Assembly (NCBI RefSeq): GCF_027596085.1
Contig: NC_072469.1
Coordinates: forward strand, 20,312,281 to 20,376,280
DNA length: 64,000 nucleotides
Direction: 5' to 3'
Source: Anoplopoma fimbria
Lineage: Eukaryota > Chordata > Actinopteri > Perciformes > Anoplopomatidae
Shown: positions 1-12,730 of the stretch, one piece after another
Numbering within the stretch: the first letter of the stretch is position 1
Layout: the number at the start of each line of letters is the position of its first letter
Translations under genes and position numbers: made by a program
Notes under the pieces: generated by a model
Seen by the model: the letters and a program-made list of their open reading frames with translations, nothing else
What the model was told of the DNA's origin: nothing
The model's database searches: none

Positions 1-1003
1 CAATGACAACTGACAATCAAATACATGCACCAGCAATCATCAGTAGACTTTGCAAATGAATGTTGCCACCACATAATGATTAGATAACATTGCCTTGATA
101 ATACATATTCTGTGCATACTGTAATGTGTTGCTATGGCTCAGCTCAGTGCCAAGTGTAAGCTAGTTCATTTTCATACTTAACTAAAAGGAATGGAAACCA
201 GTGGCTGCCTGGACCAGGAAATACATGTCAAACAAATATTTTGTTAATATAAAGATAGAGTGATTTGAAGGTTAAAACATACCTACTGGTTATACAGAGA
301 GAAGTTATTTTTAGCGATCTAATATATCAATTGGAAAGATTCATTAATAAAGAACACATTTGCACAATAATGTCCATGTGTGTCTTTGCGTTTTAACAGT
401 ATGTCCTTAACAAAATGCTTTGGCTTTTGTATAACCTGCCTATAAAGGCACTGTATTTACTATTGCGGTATTACTTGTAAAGTTAATGAGTGAACTACAG
501 TAAGGTAATGTACACACTTCACTTTGTTTCAAATATTATTCAGGGCTGTCACCTAATTAAAAAAAAAAAAAAATTAAGTTCAAGTTTGATCTATCATATA
601 ATTTGTTCTTTTCAAATGCAACCCATGTAACCTGACGTGATTCTGTTCATTTGCTGTGTCTCAACTGTCTAATTGAGTGACATGCTAATGGTATTGTAAG
701 ACAGTGGCATTTGTCAGACTGTTGTAATAATATGATGTGTTTTTGTTTGCTTAGATTGTGTTTTTCAATGAGCCGTTTGGACTGGCAGTCTTGGATAACT
801 GAGACAGTCAGTGCGGCCCTTTTAGTAACGAGCTTACAAACACAAATACCTCTGTGCAATGTCGGTTTGCAGGTCTGAAGTCATTATGATGCCTGACTCA
901 TAGCTGATGATTAAGCTGCTAAACACAAGTCATAAATGTGGGCTAAAAGGGTATATACCCTTCACCTGTCATTCCTCTTTCAGCTTCTTTCTCCACATTA
1001 CAC

Positions 1004-1041
<38 letters not shown>

Positions 1042-4000
1042 AATAAAAAGGTCCAGCAGTGAAACTCAATCAGAGTGTGGATGTAAAGCTTTTCCCGGTG
1101 AGTCATCAATTTACCTTGAAGGATAAACTCATCTACAGAAAGTATGAAATGTGAACAAAAAATAAATCAAATAAAACAATGTGGAAGCATTTTAATATAA
1201 TGTCTAATGCAAAATCAATAGGACGAATAGGTTTCACAGAAGCTCGAGAGATGGATGATGCTAATAATTAATAAAGAATCCCAATCCACTATTCTCTATC
1301 AAGATAATAATGTTTACCAACTCAATCAAGCATGTGACCACCATCCTTGTTAGATCCACTTTAACATCATAGACAGCAGAGCAGTGACTGCAGGCTGTAA
1401 TGGGCTGGACACACATTTCCATTCCTCAGTGAGTTATAAGATGAATGGGTATTTCCATTATTACCTACAGAGTTGTTGTAGTTCTAAATGATGAATAGCT
1501 TTCTATATCTTTATGCTGTTCATTCAGATGTTCTTGTAATTGGTTAACTAATAGAACTCATCACTCAACTCACTAACAGCTTCTAGCTACAATATGCTCA
1601 CGACTACACTCCAAACTTCAGAATCCCCTCTTACTTTCCTACTAATCCTTTGTCTCCTGGCACACGTGTTGTTTTTGGGTTGCTAAAAATAATGTGTGTG
1701 TGAAAGCGTAAAAACTAATGATGATTGTTTTTCTAATTTTGCCATATCAAAAAATGACCCTGGAATCATTAAGCAAATAAGTATTTTTGTTTTGTTAAAT
1801 GTAATTTGCAAGCCTATAATGAGCTTGTTGTTGATATTGTTCACACTCAAATGATTTCTAATTAAATATGGCTTCACATAAAACACATAACCATGAAATT
1901 GCCATACTTTTTTTTTGCAATCTCCTGAATATGTTTCCTGAGTTTACTGGGTTAAACTTAGTGTGAAAGTAAAGGGACTGTGTCTATTTGGGTGTCGTGC
2001 AAGAGCTGGTAATATGTTAATATTAAAATGTGCAGTACTGTAGGCATTGTTGGACAGTATGTTGCCCACAGATGCATACATAGGGGAAAAAAAGATGAAA
2101 GATGGAGAGTAGAGAAAATAATTTGGTTTGGTTTTCCAGTCCCTAACCTTACTGATTTAGTTCACTCTCATTGTATCATAGGGTTTCTTTCATCCAAAGT
2201 GATGGCTGGTGTTTTCAGCAAAAGTGCCTGCCCAACAAAAAAACACATTCAGTCAGTGTTAATAACATTTGGTAGCTTAAGAGCCAGATATTTCACTGAG
2301 GAGTTGGATGAGACCAAAAACGGAGTAAAAAAGAGAATGACTATTCGACTTACGTTCATCAGGTGGACAAAAATAATTAAAAAAAAAAAATAAGTCCAAA
2401 TGAATGGTAATTTTGCACCATATCTGCTGAATATGTAAATAGGCAACTTTCTGTTAACAAGTTAACAAAAAATCATATCAACTTATTAGTTGAAAATATG
2501 TCAACGTTGTGTTAGCTTGTTTCCAATGTTCCCTAAAACATAATTTATTGCAGCATCACTGCCACCGGTAATGGATAGAGCAAAAGATAAAGTGATGATG
2601 GGAGTGGTGAGAGTGACCTCCCAGTCCGTCCTTGCCCATCCATAAAGAAATGCTGGATTCCCCTTGGTCCGCTGTGACCCTCATGATACTGTACATGTGT
2701 CCCAAGGGCCACTGTCTTTGCTTTGTTGCAGCTCAAAGTCAAGCATGACAGAGACATACAACAAAGGTCTGCAGAAGTAGGCCGAATTGGAGCTATACCT
2801 GTCCTCAGTGTGCACTGAGCCCAATTTTCTTTGTCAATTCACCTTTATTCTTAAGTCTTTAAAAAATCCTATCTTAGACTGCCACACTGGTCTGAGTCGG
2901 TGTAGGTGATGGGGGTTGTAAATGCTGAAACAGATTTGGTTCACAATACCTGTAAAAGAATCACAAAAGACAAGTTAATTGATTAGTCTTGCAAGTTGTA
3001 AAATAAATTGTTTTTGACATAAGAAATTCAGTTGTAGAGTTTCAAATTAGATACAGGAAAAATGTTCACTTTAAACTGGAAATCTGGTCATGGATCAAAG
3101 TGGGACGTTTGCATGTGAGGTCTTATCCCAGAGCACTATATTTGATGATTATAAATATGTACTAAGCATGCAAACCCAAATATCACAGACATCTGGAGAA
3201 GCCAAGCTAGTTTGCTTGATCCCACTTAATTGTAAAGCATTAATTATTCATTGGGAACAATGCCTCATGGTGGGTTACAACAGGTGCCAGTTGTCCTTCG
3301 GAGCCAGCGTAAATAATAAGATACATAATTTATTGCCCACAGTGGGCGTAATAAATAGGTCAACTCCAAAAGCAATAAACATACTGTCATGGGAATTTAT
3401 ACATAAATCATTATGATGTTTGCAGGCTGTTTTGTATCCTGATGATGGGCTGGACGTTTGTTCCTCAACACAACAACTCTGCTGTTTTGGATATTTAATA
3501 CTCAACCTTGCTGTGAACCCAGTGCGATGACAAAAACAAAAAGGCTGGTCGGCTCCCTTTTGGTTTTGGGCATCTCTCTCTCTTAGTTATGTGTTTAATT
3601 GCTCGCTCCTATTCCTTACTGGGAGATGAAATTGTTGAACCTCTTGGCCAACTGATGATGTGCTGGCGAGCTTCCTTCAGCTGGAAAAGGGAAAAAGTAA
3701 GAAAGAAGAAGAGAGCTATATTTTGTGACTTGATCATTACCCCAGGGTTATCCTTTCACAAGAGGCTCACTTCTGAATCGCAGACTCAGCTGTCTGCCGA
3801 CACTCTCTATTAAACTTTATCAGGCCCATGAACAAATGACCGCTAATCAAATGGGCAATGAAAGAGGTCTGAGTGGCAAGGTTTGGAAGTTAACTGAGGT
3901 AGCTTCCTAAATATTTAAGTTCTAATTGTAAAGGTGAATGGAATTGAATTAGTCAAACGGGTGAAATAAAATAAAGTACTATGGTGTAAGAATCAATCGG

Positions 4001-4335
4001 CAAAGTTCAATCAAAGCAGTCATTTTCAGAGTCTATAGATTCATTTCTCTAACAGCTGCATCTTTTATTTAATTTACAAAGACTGACTTGGCAGTATGAT
4101 TCTATTCATGAATGAGGCAATTAGTTCCCAAAACTTAATGATAAAATTGGTCGTTTGTCAGTGTCTTTGAACAGCTGGGACTGTTCCAAACTCAGACCTA
4201 TATTATGCTTACCCATATTGTTGGGGGTTGAAGCTAGAGGATTGCCTTGGCTTAACTCGTGTACATTTTGCTTGAGGAAAAACTTTCAAAGGGCTCTGGT
4301 GTTTAAAGGATAAAACAAATGTTTTTTTTGTTCCA
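1..4335. other. Gene-free AT-rich stretch
   Basis: I see no exon, RNA gene or recognisable transposon here. The longest open frames, near 2.0-2.4 kb and 3.1-3.4 kb on the plus strand, have no coding-like composition or recognisable motif. The only clear structure is a short CA microsatellite near 1.0 kb and several A or T homopolymer runs. Confidence 0.6.
1007..1040. repeat. (AC)n microsatellite
   Basis: About 17 AC dinucleotides with a single G interruption near the 3' end. Confidence 0.95.
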
Positions 4336-6389
4336 GGAGTTTTCCTGTCTTATCCAGCAAACTGTTCTACGGTAAGAAAACTGGGTGGCTTGGTTGTTAA
4401 CTTGAGCAAAGTACTTCTAAAAAGTACCAGTAACGTCGGATCTTATCAACACTATATTACATAATATTTAATGATATAGCACCGAGGCTTGTTTTATACG
4501 TTTCAGAAGCCATCACTACCTTTAGGTAATGCAAAACCGCAGTCCGCAATCGCAGGAGCCACTGTCTGTTCTGGGCTTTTGAAGAAACAAATCGTGATGC
4601 ACCATGGTGGACTCGCTCTCTACGTAGATAAAAATGGCTTTCTCTAAGCTAAATAAAACATAACAATTATTAGTTTCAGATCATTATACAGTAATGAAAA
4701 CATAGTTCCGCATGTTATATTCCATTTTTGCAAATTAGTCCCCCTAAATGTTACATACTGTTCCTTTAACTCTTTTCTGTCCAAAATCAATATAAATGAC
4801 ATTCATAATGAAATGAAATGGCCATTATGAAAAGCAAACTCTAAGAATTCGGCTGATTGTAGCAGCAGAGCATATGCATTGCTGTCTTTGGGGACTCTAC
4901 ATGTGTGATAGCGCCCTAGCATTCACACGCTGCTCATGCAAGCAGTAGGGGCCGGTTACGTTAGTAGTTAGCAGTTTTCGATTCAGACTTTTGCAAGTCT
5001 GTCCTAGCAAAATTGGGATGATGTCTTTCATGAAAAGTGACTTGATTATTCAGTCATGAGACCAACCTGTTGGTAAGTGTTTGTAGAAGTGATGAGTCCT
5101 TTTTAGTGCATTCAAATCTTCTGTCATTCCTATAAAACTCCTAATGCTAAAGAGAACAGTTTGGGACATTTCTAATTTATTAAATAAGGACATCTTTGAA
5201 TAAGCAGCTGCCAGTTGAGCATTTTACAAATCCATTCAGAAAACGGAAATGTATTCAGTGCAGAGTGACAGAATAATGCATAATTAATTGACTGATAAAT
5301 TAATGAATGTTTTGCTTATTTTGTTTATTAGCTGCTTTATTGGTTGTGCCATGTAAATAGGCACTTCATCACACTGTAAATTGTTTTTATTTACCTATTA
5401 ATCTGTTGTAATTATCCAGCGAGCAAGTAATTAATAATGTGGCTAGCACACTCTGCTCTCCGGGCCTGATAAAAGCAATGATCTGAAGAAGTAAACAGCA
5501 ATGAAATGTAAAAAATAAGAAAAAAGCTCCCATTGAACTGGAAAAACTAATATTTAAGGATTTGGAAATGAGGACTCTCTGCTCATCTTCTCCTGGCAAT
5601 CAGTGTATCAATACTCAATACAATCGACTTTCAAGGCCCATCGTAAGATGTTCTTCCATTTTTTCCTCCTCCCACTGCAGGGCAAAAACCCCAACATTTT
5701 ATTTTAATGGCTGGGATTCATTGGGTAATAGCTGTGCTCAGGGTCAGAGCTAGCTAAATGGAAGAAAAAAAAGATTCCTTTGACCTCTTCTATTTGAATA
5801 ACTGCAAGTTTGACATAGATGCCATTTCTGGGGCCTTAGTGTCAGCGGCACAGTCAGCATCTGGACAGTGTCGCTCCCACACTGACCTTCCCTGGCCTGC
5901 AGAGCAAAGAATCACGCTCTTTGTTAAACACACATGTTGAGGTTTGTTTACCTGCTTTTACTTTTCTTTCTCAGGCAGAAAGTGTTTCTATTATGTTTGT
6001 TGTAACTCTTTCATATCATGAGAGATTCACACTCAAGTCTGATTATGCAATAAAATCTCTAAAATGTTCTGGTTGTAGTTAAACTCAAATCCAGGTACAA
6101 GTGTTTAAGTTCTGCTAACTCAAACTTGGAAAAAATGTTGAACCCAGTATCCTAAGGAACACATCCCCTGTTTTATGTCCTGTGCCAAAGCAGAAAGTGT
6201 GGTCTTCATGTAGCAAGGCAGAAATTTGAGTTATGGAGGTCGGGATGGTGGATGGGTGTGTAGCACTCATCCTGTCAAAAGTCCTGCCGTTAAGGTTTGC
6301 CTTTCTTAAATCACTATTATTACCATCCGCAGTTGCTACGAGCAGCTTTGAAATTAAAAATAAAATAGTTGACAGCTGTACATAGGCAC

Positions 6390-6730
6390 TATGTGAATGC
6401 TGACCTGTGCATGCTAACATGTTCATAATGACAAAGCTAACATGCTGATGTTAAACAGTATCATTTTGAACAGGTTCTTCACCGTAGTTTATTATTTGAG
6501 TATGCTAACATTAAATAAATAATACGAATCAGTAAACATTAGCACAACACAAACAAAAGTAACAAAATTAAATCTTTGACCTTACCATGTATTTAAATGA
6601 AAAGTCAAGAGGTCACCAAAGTAATTAAAATCCATCCTCCGGGAACCAGAAATGTTTGAATGAAATTTCATGGTAACCCATAGAATAATTGCTGAGATAT
6701 GGTCCTATCTGCCACTAAAAAGACCAACGC
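6390..6730. repeat. Degenerate interspersed repeat, perch-like fish type
   Basis: The stretch carries the 'catgctaacatg' and 'gctaacatgctgatgtta' words, then 'aaaagtcaagaggtcacc' and 'atgaaatttcatggtaac'. From memory these occur in this order in a very common interspersed repeat of perch-like fish genomes. The copy is diverged and I cannot name its family. A repeat-library search would settle the boundaries. Confidence 0.6.
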
Positions 6731-7100
6731 TCCCACAGATCCATGCCGCTGATCTGGCTACAAATGTCATTCAAAGTGTTCTAGGGTTATCAAGATAATT
6801 GTCTGACAATATGATGTGAGGAAAAATGATTACTGCATCAGAATATATAACAACATAACAATACTTCCCGAAAACTCTACTTCATTCAGTTGATAGTGTA
6901 TATCTCCTTTAGATAGTGACTCCTTTTGTTATGGTAACTCTGTAATTTTAGCAAAAGTATATTGGTATTTGTAATATAAAGATTGTCTTGTAGTTCGCAT
7001 ATTCACACATTAATAAAAGGGGGACTATATGTCTGTTTGCGACCTAGGCAGTCATGTGAATCTCCTGAAGTAGTTATTTCATATATGTTTTTGCTGTTTG

Positions 7101-7725
7101 AACTCACACAGGCTCCGCCTTTACTGGACTCTATGGGTTAAACTCTCCCCCAAAATGAGAGAGAGGGGGAACGCACACCAGCATTGGAGAGGTGCTGACC
7201 ACAGTGAGAGCACAATTGTATAGGAAAATATTTGCAAACTCGTAGCCAAGATGCTAAAAAAGTAGTTAATAATTTACCATTTGTCATTTTGGCATGACAG
7301 TTTTTTCAGTCCACTATTCTACTCTGTGGCGGCCTAGGCTGTAGGAAAGTTGTTGGGCTGCGGCAACTAACCTTTGGTAGATCAGGAGTGTGGTTCGGTC
7401 GATGTTATGATACGGCAAGGCGTGCATTCATCGCGCTCCATCCACTGTACCCATAGAGTCCAGTCGAGATCCTGTGTGAGTTAGAAGGAAGGATATGATT
7501 TTGTAACCTTAGTTTTATAAACACAGGCAGAGCCGTCTATCAAGGGGGCCCCAGAGATTCCTACCTTGCTAGCGGAAGAGGGTGTAGGATGTTGAGCAGC
7601 AACATGTGCTCTTTTACATAGTGTGGGGTTCATACATATTCGTGCAGGCACATCCTTACTGGCTGGCAACACTCTTATTGAAGTAGAGTTTTACCCATAG
7701 AGTCCAGTAGAGGGCTTAGCCTGTG
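7101..7725. mobile_element. Non-autonomous DNA transposon-like element with three inverted termini
   Basis: A 16-base core, ACTGGACTCTATGGGT, occurs once on the plus strand (7123-7138) and twice inverted (7449-7464 and about 7693-7708). The similarity extends outward in each copy to a CACAGG/CCTGTG end: 7107 on the left, 7476 in the middle, 7725 on the right. A fourth, partly matching end starts near 7526 (CACAGGCAGAGCCGTCTA) and is inverted relative to the right end. The bases just outside 7526 and 7725 agree at 6 of 8 positions, which resembles an old 8-bp target duplication. No transposase frame is present. I read this as a small deleted element, or one such element inserted into another. 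The superfamily is not certain. Confidence 0.6.
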
Positions 7726-8794
7726 CTTATAGAACTATGGTTACAACATTGTAACCTTCTTTAATGGTATTTCCTTGCAACTGCTAAGATACTTAATTGA
7801 TTATATTGTATATCCTGCTGCTCATCTGAGAATAGCTGTCATATGTCTCAACTGAAGACAAAAAATAGCCAGAATTCAAATGAAAAGGGTGATTTTCTGG
7901 TGTAATACAGGAAAATCCAGCTATATCCCCATGTTGAGGTAGGAAAGCCTGCTGCAAACGAAAAAAATCCTCTCTTGAAACCAGGCACTGAGCCAAGCAC
8001 AATGTCTGTTGGCACTACCAGCCCTTAGGATTCTAGCTATTTATTTTTGGCACACAGGAGACAAAGAAAGGATTCATTCAAGACTGGCAAAGGAGGTCGA
8101 CTTTTCAAACGTGGCAATTAACCTAAGGCAAAAGATTTTTGGTGCGGATTTTGGATTTGTCAAAAAGAGAAGCTCCTTAGCTGCTGCTTGGTTTCGCTCT
8201 GACGTGAGGTGTGTTTGTGTGTGTGGGGGGAGGGGTGGGGCAGGAAACCTTATTATAGAGCAGATTCAAATGGCTTTAATAACAGAGAGGACTTGTTAAG
8301 TAGTAATTGTAATCAATCAGACAAAGTAATTAATTTAAACTGCATTAAAGATAATTCAAGTGCAGCTCTGATGTCATGCCGCTCTGTCACTACAGACTTT
8401 TGCAACCACTTGATTACCATATTGCAAAGCATATATACACAAAACTATTGATGCTATCATACTAGGAAATAGTAAAATCCTGGTATGTTTTCACCTGCTG
8501 TGTAGTGTGACATTGTGTAGTAAATTACATGTCTGGCAAAATGTTCAATTTGAAACAACCTCAAGTCTTCCTCTCCTTTGCTTCCTGGGTGCATTATCCG
8601 TGACTGCTGGCTAATGTATTGCATGACAACCAGCCCGTCTACTGTAATAAACTATCCATGTATGCAGTGGAATGGAAAAGTAAATTAAGGACACCTTGAC
8701 TTGCCTTGATTAATCTGGTGCATCTGGTGCAGCCGGCTCTCACAGATTGTGCACCCAAGGGAGTCAGGACCCAGAGCGGGAGACAGGTGACGGC

Positions 8795-8807
8795 AGGTCA
8801 AAGGTCA
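8795..8807 (+). promoter_or_regulatory. Perfect DR1 nuclear-receptor motif (candidate)
   Basis: AGGTCAAAGGTCA is an exact direct repeat of AGGTCA spaced by one base, the consensus bound by RXR heterodimers, HNF4 and COUP-TF proteins. It lies in a locally GC-richer part of a gene-free region. A 13-base match can arise by chance, so function is only a possibility. Confidence 0.3.
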
Positions 8808-11800
8808 CATGTACATAGCAGGGCCTCATGCTTGGTGTGGCCCCCTATTTCCTGTTCAACAATACTGTCATTGACCTTCAGTCACGGCTATCTGATGGTA
8901 AAGCCCACTGGAGCAGCAACTCATTTGCTTAATAACGACCCTATCTGAGAACGAGGGATGGAAATAGGAAGTCAATCAGCAAGGAACAGAGGGAGTGAGC
9001 GTATCTTTGCCTCATTAACACAAGGGATGGTGTGTAGAGAGGCTGGCAGCACCTGCTCATTTATGGCAATGGAAACATTAAATGTTTAGGAATTCAGTTT
9101 TTGTTTGAAATTGCTCTATATGACTAAAAATAGCAAACAGAGTAACCGAAACTTTCAGACTCTGGACGACTTTTGCTTTTGAAACAATTTCTTTCTCTTG
9201 AATATTATTATTTGATGCCAGGTTCAAGAGTTGGACTGGCACCCCACTAATAAGCCAGATTTGCAAGTGGCGGGCTGTCTGGCTGCAGCAGAAAGCGTGT
9301 AGCTGAGGTTTGTCACAGACAGATGCAGACATTAGTCATCGGCCCAATCTGCTTCTGATGCCTGATGAATTGGCAGGCCACACACGAGATGGCAAGGCAG
9401 GCAGCCACAGTACAGCAATTATCAATCACACACGCTGTTGGGCCACACTCATATATCATGCCCCCATTGTCGAAACTGGATGGATGTCACGCAGGTGGAT
9501 TGATATGCAGTAAGAGCCTGAGCTTATTGTCTTATTCATCTTCCAAAAGTACATAGCTGTGGTTGCTATCTTGCATTTAAAAGAACCTGTTATTTAAGAA
9601 AAAAAAAGAAATGTCATGTGAAACATTGTCAGTGATCCATTAAGTATGACAGCATCAGTTATATTGACCACAACTCACCAAACAATTTATCAGTCAGCCA
9701 CTAAACTAGACCCAAGGCACTCTGCGACTCCAGAGAGGTACTCAATGTTACTTCTCTTCCCAGACCAACTGTTAAATCTGACAGTCAGTAAAAACACTGT
9801 TGTTCTAGTGCTCTTGAAGCAGCACGAAGGGGAGGGTATGTTGGAGATGGCTTTGTTGCTGCCCTCAGATAGCGTAATTTGGCCTCATTTCAATTATAAG
9901 AGCTACATTTAGGTTTGTATGAGAAGTTAATGGTGTCTGTTAATCTATTTGTTCATTAAACATACATAATGAGGCCAGAATGAGCAATCAGAGACGACTC
10001 GGAAAATTGCTTAAAGTATAACTGACATCATACAAGAGAGACAGAATGAGATAAAGAGAGCAGGCAGTGTAGAGGAAGAGGGCTTTAATTACATTTGATA
10101 GAGATGGCACTGGAAGAACCATTTGAAGTGTATTATGAACCTATAAATGTTTTTGACAACATGTTTGACAGTGTTTTTAGAGCTACATCAACCCCTAGCT
10201 TTAAAACCTTCCACATAATGCACTACGGATACATCCTCCCGACCTTACACGACATTGAATGAACTAAATATAGACATTGCAAGCAACCTGATTATTGCTG
10301 GAGAGCATAAGAAAACTTAAGTGATAGATGTGGGCATCAGAAAAGGTGTCAGAAGCCCTCGTAAAAAGTAATAGGGTGGCTGTGAACTGGGAATAACTGA
10401 CTGAAATAGTCCTTATCATTTGTCTGCTGGTTTCTCCTTGTTACACTGGCTTGGGAATAAAAAAAGAGACAGGTATTCAAAGGTTATACAGAAAACTTTA
10501 CACAGGCAGAAATAAATGAATCCACTTTGAGGTTAACTGGAAAAAGTTGTAGGCAGGTTGGAAATATAGATGAGAAAGTGGCAACAAAATAATCCTGAAG
10601 TGAAGTATTTAAATATAATAATCTGCATTATTCAATTATACTTTGAAATCATACACACCTTCAGGGTGAATAATTGAAGCAAAGATTATTCAACAACCCA
10701 AAAACTTGTGTAATTCGTGCTAAATTGTGACTTTGCTATGAGCTTACAGATATCTCCACCTCTTGATCACTTCCCTGCGGTTTCCCTACATCACCTTTTG
10801 TTCCTCATGCCAATGGGTGATCATGAACATTATAGTTTCCTTTCATTCTGTCAATTGCAGTAATAGGCAGAACAATTACTGGATTTTGGTTCCATCCGGA
10901 TTTCATGTGCTTTATTTCTTAGTCAATGCGGCCTGATTACATTGATTTATAATGGTTTTGATAAGATAGATGTAAGCCTATACTATATGATAGATCAAAC
11001 ACTATACATGGCAGAAGCCCTGCAGTGTCCTCACATGTGTTGAATTCTTGTGCCCTTTTAATAATACGCCGATTGAATGCATTATACAAAACTGGTTAAG
11101 ATTTTAATAAATGCTGGGAGTTTAGCATTTCTCATCCATGGATGGGAAACCTACAACTTTTTGTCTTCACTTTAATATTTTTAAATCTCATTTTGAGCCA
11201 CTGCCTGAGCTCGATCATGCCTTACACTCCCAGTGACATTTCAGATCTGCTCCATGCATAATGGGATAAAAGAACTAGTGATGTATTGGTTATAATCTAT
11301 GGTGGAGAGCCAGCCAGATTCAGACTACAGGTGGAGTACTTCCTTCACAATTATGAATGATTCTTAATATTAAAAACCTGAATATTAAGTGTCAAACCAA
11401 ATCTCACTTTTCGTTTGCTTTACTGATTTGGATTTCATAATACATTTACTGTTAACTAGGCCATTGAATAATGCCTTCGATTTTCACGACATTAAACATT
11501 TTTTTTTACATTATATGTTTTCTATAATTGCCATTTGATTTATGTACATTCAGTAATCTCTCAAAGTAAAAGTTTTTATTGGCAGTGGCGGAGTCAGCCC
11601 TTACCAAGCTGGATTAACATTGTCCTACTTAAGTATAAAGGGTTTTACAGTAAAGGAGATGTTATGATTCAAGCATCCTTTTATCTCAATGATAGCAGCC
11701 TCAAAAAGCATTCGACTGGCAGCTTTTATTTTGGAGCAGCCACTGGAAACGGCTAGCACTGACTACGACTTAAAGGTTCAATAAGTTAACTCTGGCTCTA

Positions 11801-12699
11801 AAATAAATAAAAAAACATGCCTGCTCCATGACCCCCTTTAAAAAAATCCTGTATGATTTGTAGCAATGTTATATTTTATGATGACACAGTCTGACCTGTG
11901 GTTGAACCAGAATCTCTGCATATTTCAAATGTCAGACAGTACTAGAAGCTAACTTGCCTACAAAAGAAGAACAGTGTAAACTTCATAATAATATCTTGTC
12001 AGTGCCCCTTAAACCTACCTGAGAAAAAGTGTTAAATTCATAAACACCATATGAATGTGTTTGTACGAAAACACATAGTGGGTCAAGACTTAAAACTCCA
12101 CTTAATATTTGTAAACACATGAAAAGCTTACCCATTTTGTTTCAATATTATCCCATGGAGACGATCACAAAATGAGGTTTATGCATATTTGCTCTAGTTT
12201 TTTTATTTCCATGGCGGTATTGGCTGGTTCTGTTGTCGTACTACAGATAAGGACGTTTTTCTTGTTTTCCTCCCTACATGCCTCCCATCCTCAATTTACT
12301 ATCAGTAGCTCAGTCCCAACTCTAACATAATTTGGAATGGCACTGGACCATCTTCCACATTAGGGTTAAATCATCCATTTGATTGCAATTATTGACATAA
12401 TTGGAAATGATTCTAATAGTGGCTTTCCAAAATAGCAATTAAGAGCAGTGAAGCCATAGGCAACCAGAAAAAAAAGCAAAATGAGAAGGAGGAGGGGAAA
12501 AAGAAAGGAGAAAGCTTTTTACGGCGGCCAGCCAAGCAGCAATTGCTCTGCACAGTTGAGCAGTGGAGATAAGCCACAAAGCAGATGCCTGCATTTCAAG
12601 TGCTTGCCTTAGTTGCCACGTTCCCAATAGCTGACTCACAGCTCTGATGCGGCGGGGAACAGGGGTATATGTTTGTGAATGTGCTGTATTTTCTTTCCA

Positions 12700-12700
<1 letters not shown>

Positions 12701-12730
<30 letters not shown>
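12701..12730. repeat. (TG)n microsatellite
   Basis: TG run of 30 bases with one T interruption. Confidence 0.9.
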
